NCBI RefSeq assembly: GCF_042767895.1
Contig: NC_091570.1
Location: 20,271,358 to 20,288,857, forward strand
DNA length: 17,500 bases
DNA from: Penaeus vannamei
Lineage: Eukaryota > Arthropoda > Malacostraca > Decapoda > Penaeidae
Direction of reading: 5' to 3'
Both the position numbers and the translations under genes were made by a program. This document shows positions 16,491-17,500 of the stretch, one piece after another (position 1 is the stretch's first letter; every line of letters begins with the position of its first letter). The notes under the pieces are model-generated. The model had not been told where the DNA came from. It did not search any database and worked only from the letters and a program-made list of their open reading frames with translations.

Positions 16491-16545
16491 GGAGGTATTG
16501 CTCGCCCTTGATTTCTTTCTTTCTTTTTTCTCTCTCTTTTTTCTG

Positions 16546-16583
16546 ACTGGCACTCTTTCTCTCTAGAGGTAGAGAGTGCCAGT
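16546..16583. other. Perfect 11-bp stem hairpin
   Basis: ACTGGCACTCT (16546-16556) and AGAGTGCCAGT (16573-16583) are exact reverse complements, extendable by a T:G wobble and a T:A pair to leave a 12-base loop. It is flanked by T/C-rich sequence on the left and A/G-rich sequence on the right, which adds weak outer complementarity. No known RNA family is recognised. Confidence 0.6.
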
Positions 16584-16655
16584 GAAGAATATCAAGAGAA
16601 AGAGGGTGGACGTAGAAATCGGGGGATCTTGTGTATGTGGGAAACATGTACACAG

Positions 16656-16695
16656 AGGAAACGTGTGAGTAGACAACAATTGCGACACGTTTCCT
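16656..16695. other. Perfect 11-bp inverted repeat beside the TC array
   Basis: AGGAAACGTGT (16656-16666) and ACACGTTTCCT (16685-16695) are exact reverse complements with 18 bases between. A related word GGGAAACATGT lies just upstream at 16639-16649. Confidence 0.6.
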
Positions 16696-16707
16696 ATCAC
16701 GCCCCCA

Positions 16708-16940
<233 letters not shown>

Positions 16941-16979
16941 TCTCTCGCTTTGTCTGTTTATCTTTCTATTTCCTTTCCT

Positions 16980-17170
16980 CCTGTGCGCAAGAAAAGCTTG
17001 TTATCCATTGAACGTCGCCAAGACATCCTTTCGTCTCCAGACAAGCAAAGAGAAGTTTTAAGAATGAAGCTGACGGCCGAAACCGAGAGGGGGGGGGGGC
17101 TCCAACCTCCTCGCAGTCCTTTTATCGAGATGAGTCAGACGCGTGCACTTCCGCTGTCACGCGTTCATTT
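16980..17170. other. Complex island with AP-1-type site
   Basis: TGAGTCA (17131-17137) is a perfect AP-1 core, followed by GACGCGTG, and ACGCGT recurs near 17160. A nine-to-ten-base G run sits near 17090. No recognised exon. Confidence 0.35.
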
Positions 17171-17184
17171 GAGTGTTTGTTTTC

Positions 17185-17279
17185 GAGTCGTCGTCATTTT
17201 TTTTTTTTTTTTTTTTTTTTGAGTCACCGTCCATTGTTTGTTCTTCTGAGTCCCCGTCAACTTTTTTTTATATCCCCGT

Positions 17280-17316
<37 letters not shown>

Positions 17317-17500
17317 AGTTCCCGTCTGTTTTTTTTTTTTGAGTCCCCGTCCATTGTTTGTTTTGTCTTTTGAGTCCCCGCCAATAGTTTTTTAAGTCCT
17401 TGGCAACTTTTTTGTCCCTGTTTTTTTGTTGTTGTGTTTTTGAGTCACCTACTGTCGTTTTGAATCTGCGTCACTTGTTTATTGAGCTTCGGTCTCTTGT
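17185..17500 (+). repeat. Degenerate array of an 11-bp GAGTCCCCGTC core between poly-T runs
   Basis: Cores lie at 17185 (9/11), 17221 (10/11), 17248 (11/11), 17270 (8/11), 17316 (10/11), 17341 (11/11), 17372 (10/11), 17394 (7/11), 17442 (8/11 or less) and 17462 (8/11). Between them are T-runs of 24 (17197-17220), 34 (17282-17315) and 12 (17329-17340) bases. A 22-bp block starting at 17221 recurs with one mismatch at 17341, exactly 120 bp later. The array continues off the window end. No transposon family is recognised. Confidence 0.88.

Noticed and set aside
17221..17351. GGGGACTC (reverse complement of the core) as an NF-kB/Rel site array
   Set aside because: It lacks the second half-site of the GGGRNNYYCC consensus, so the resemblance is partial only.
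17185..17500. Poly-T runs as retroposon tails (reverse-orientation poly-A)
   Set aside because: Several T-runs alternate with the same core in one direction; no element body or target-site duplication is visible next to any run. A multi-insertion explanation cannot be excluded without the sequence beyond 17500.

Overview
This window looks like non-coding DNA from a large, microsatellite-rich animal genome. The best guess is an arthropod, probably a decapod crustacean. That guess rests on the density of long AG/CT dinucleotide arrays, the many degenerate polypyrimidine/polypurine blocks, GACA and ACAT tetranucleotide arrays, poly-T and poly-G runs, and short single-copy islands that keep their CpGs. 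No bacterial gene organisation is visible. I recognise no confident protein-coding gene, tRNA, rRNA, transposase, reverse transcriptase or CRISPR array. The long open frames are almost all translations of (TC)n or (GA)n, giving runs of Ser-Leu, Arg-Glu or Pro-Ser.

The layout is a repeated alternation. Blocks of a few hundred bases are pyrimidine-rich on the + strand (about 70-835, 1436-1664, 1925-2196, 3505-4180, 4320-4510, 6905-7100, 7261-7620, 9126-9480, 9756-10225, 11260-11520, 11700-12098, 14241-14505, 14757-14960, 16708-16892). Others are purine-rich (855-1090, 2197-2580, 5441-6040, 6240-6750, 7660-7880, 10509-10585, 10700-11095, 13006-13148, 13356-13443, 13561-13983). Inside them are near-perfect dinucleotide arrays, minisatellites with 15, 19, 24, 29 and 37 bp periods, and several G-quadruplex candidates.

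Between the blocks lie islands of ordinary complexity, roughly 100-350 bp each (a longer one at 2581-3500). Many carry TAAT/ATTA or TTTAT(T/G) homeodomain-type words, E-boxes and perfect palindromes. Examples are 1100-1435, 2581-2760, 4741-4932, 7100-7260, 7880-7987, 11096-11218, 11521-11690, 12100-12245 and 16250-16490. Their pattern would fit cis-regulatory elements around a developmental gene, but that is inference until conservation is tested.

The best gene-related candidate is about 15060-16103. It is a GC- and CpG-rich stretch almost free of simple repeats, with short upstream-type ORFs, and it ends at a good splice-donor word (GTGAGTA at 16104). It could be the promoter and 5' untranslated first exon of a + strand gene whose body lies beyond the window, with 16104 onward as intron 1. 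The window closes with an unusual degenerate array: an 11-bp core, GAGTCCCCGTC, recurs about ten times between poly-T runs (17185-17500). It is the most distinctive unexplained structure here.
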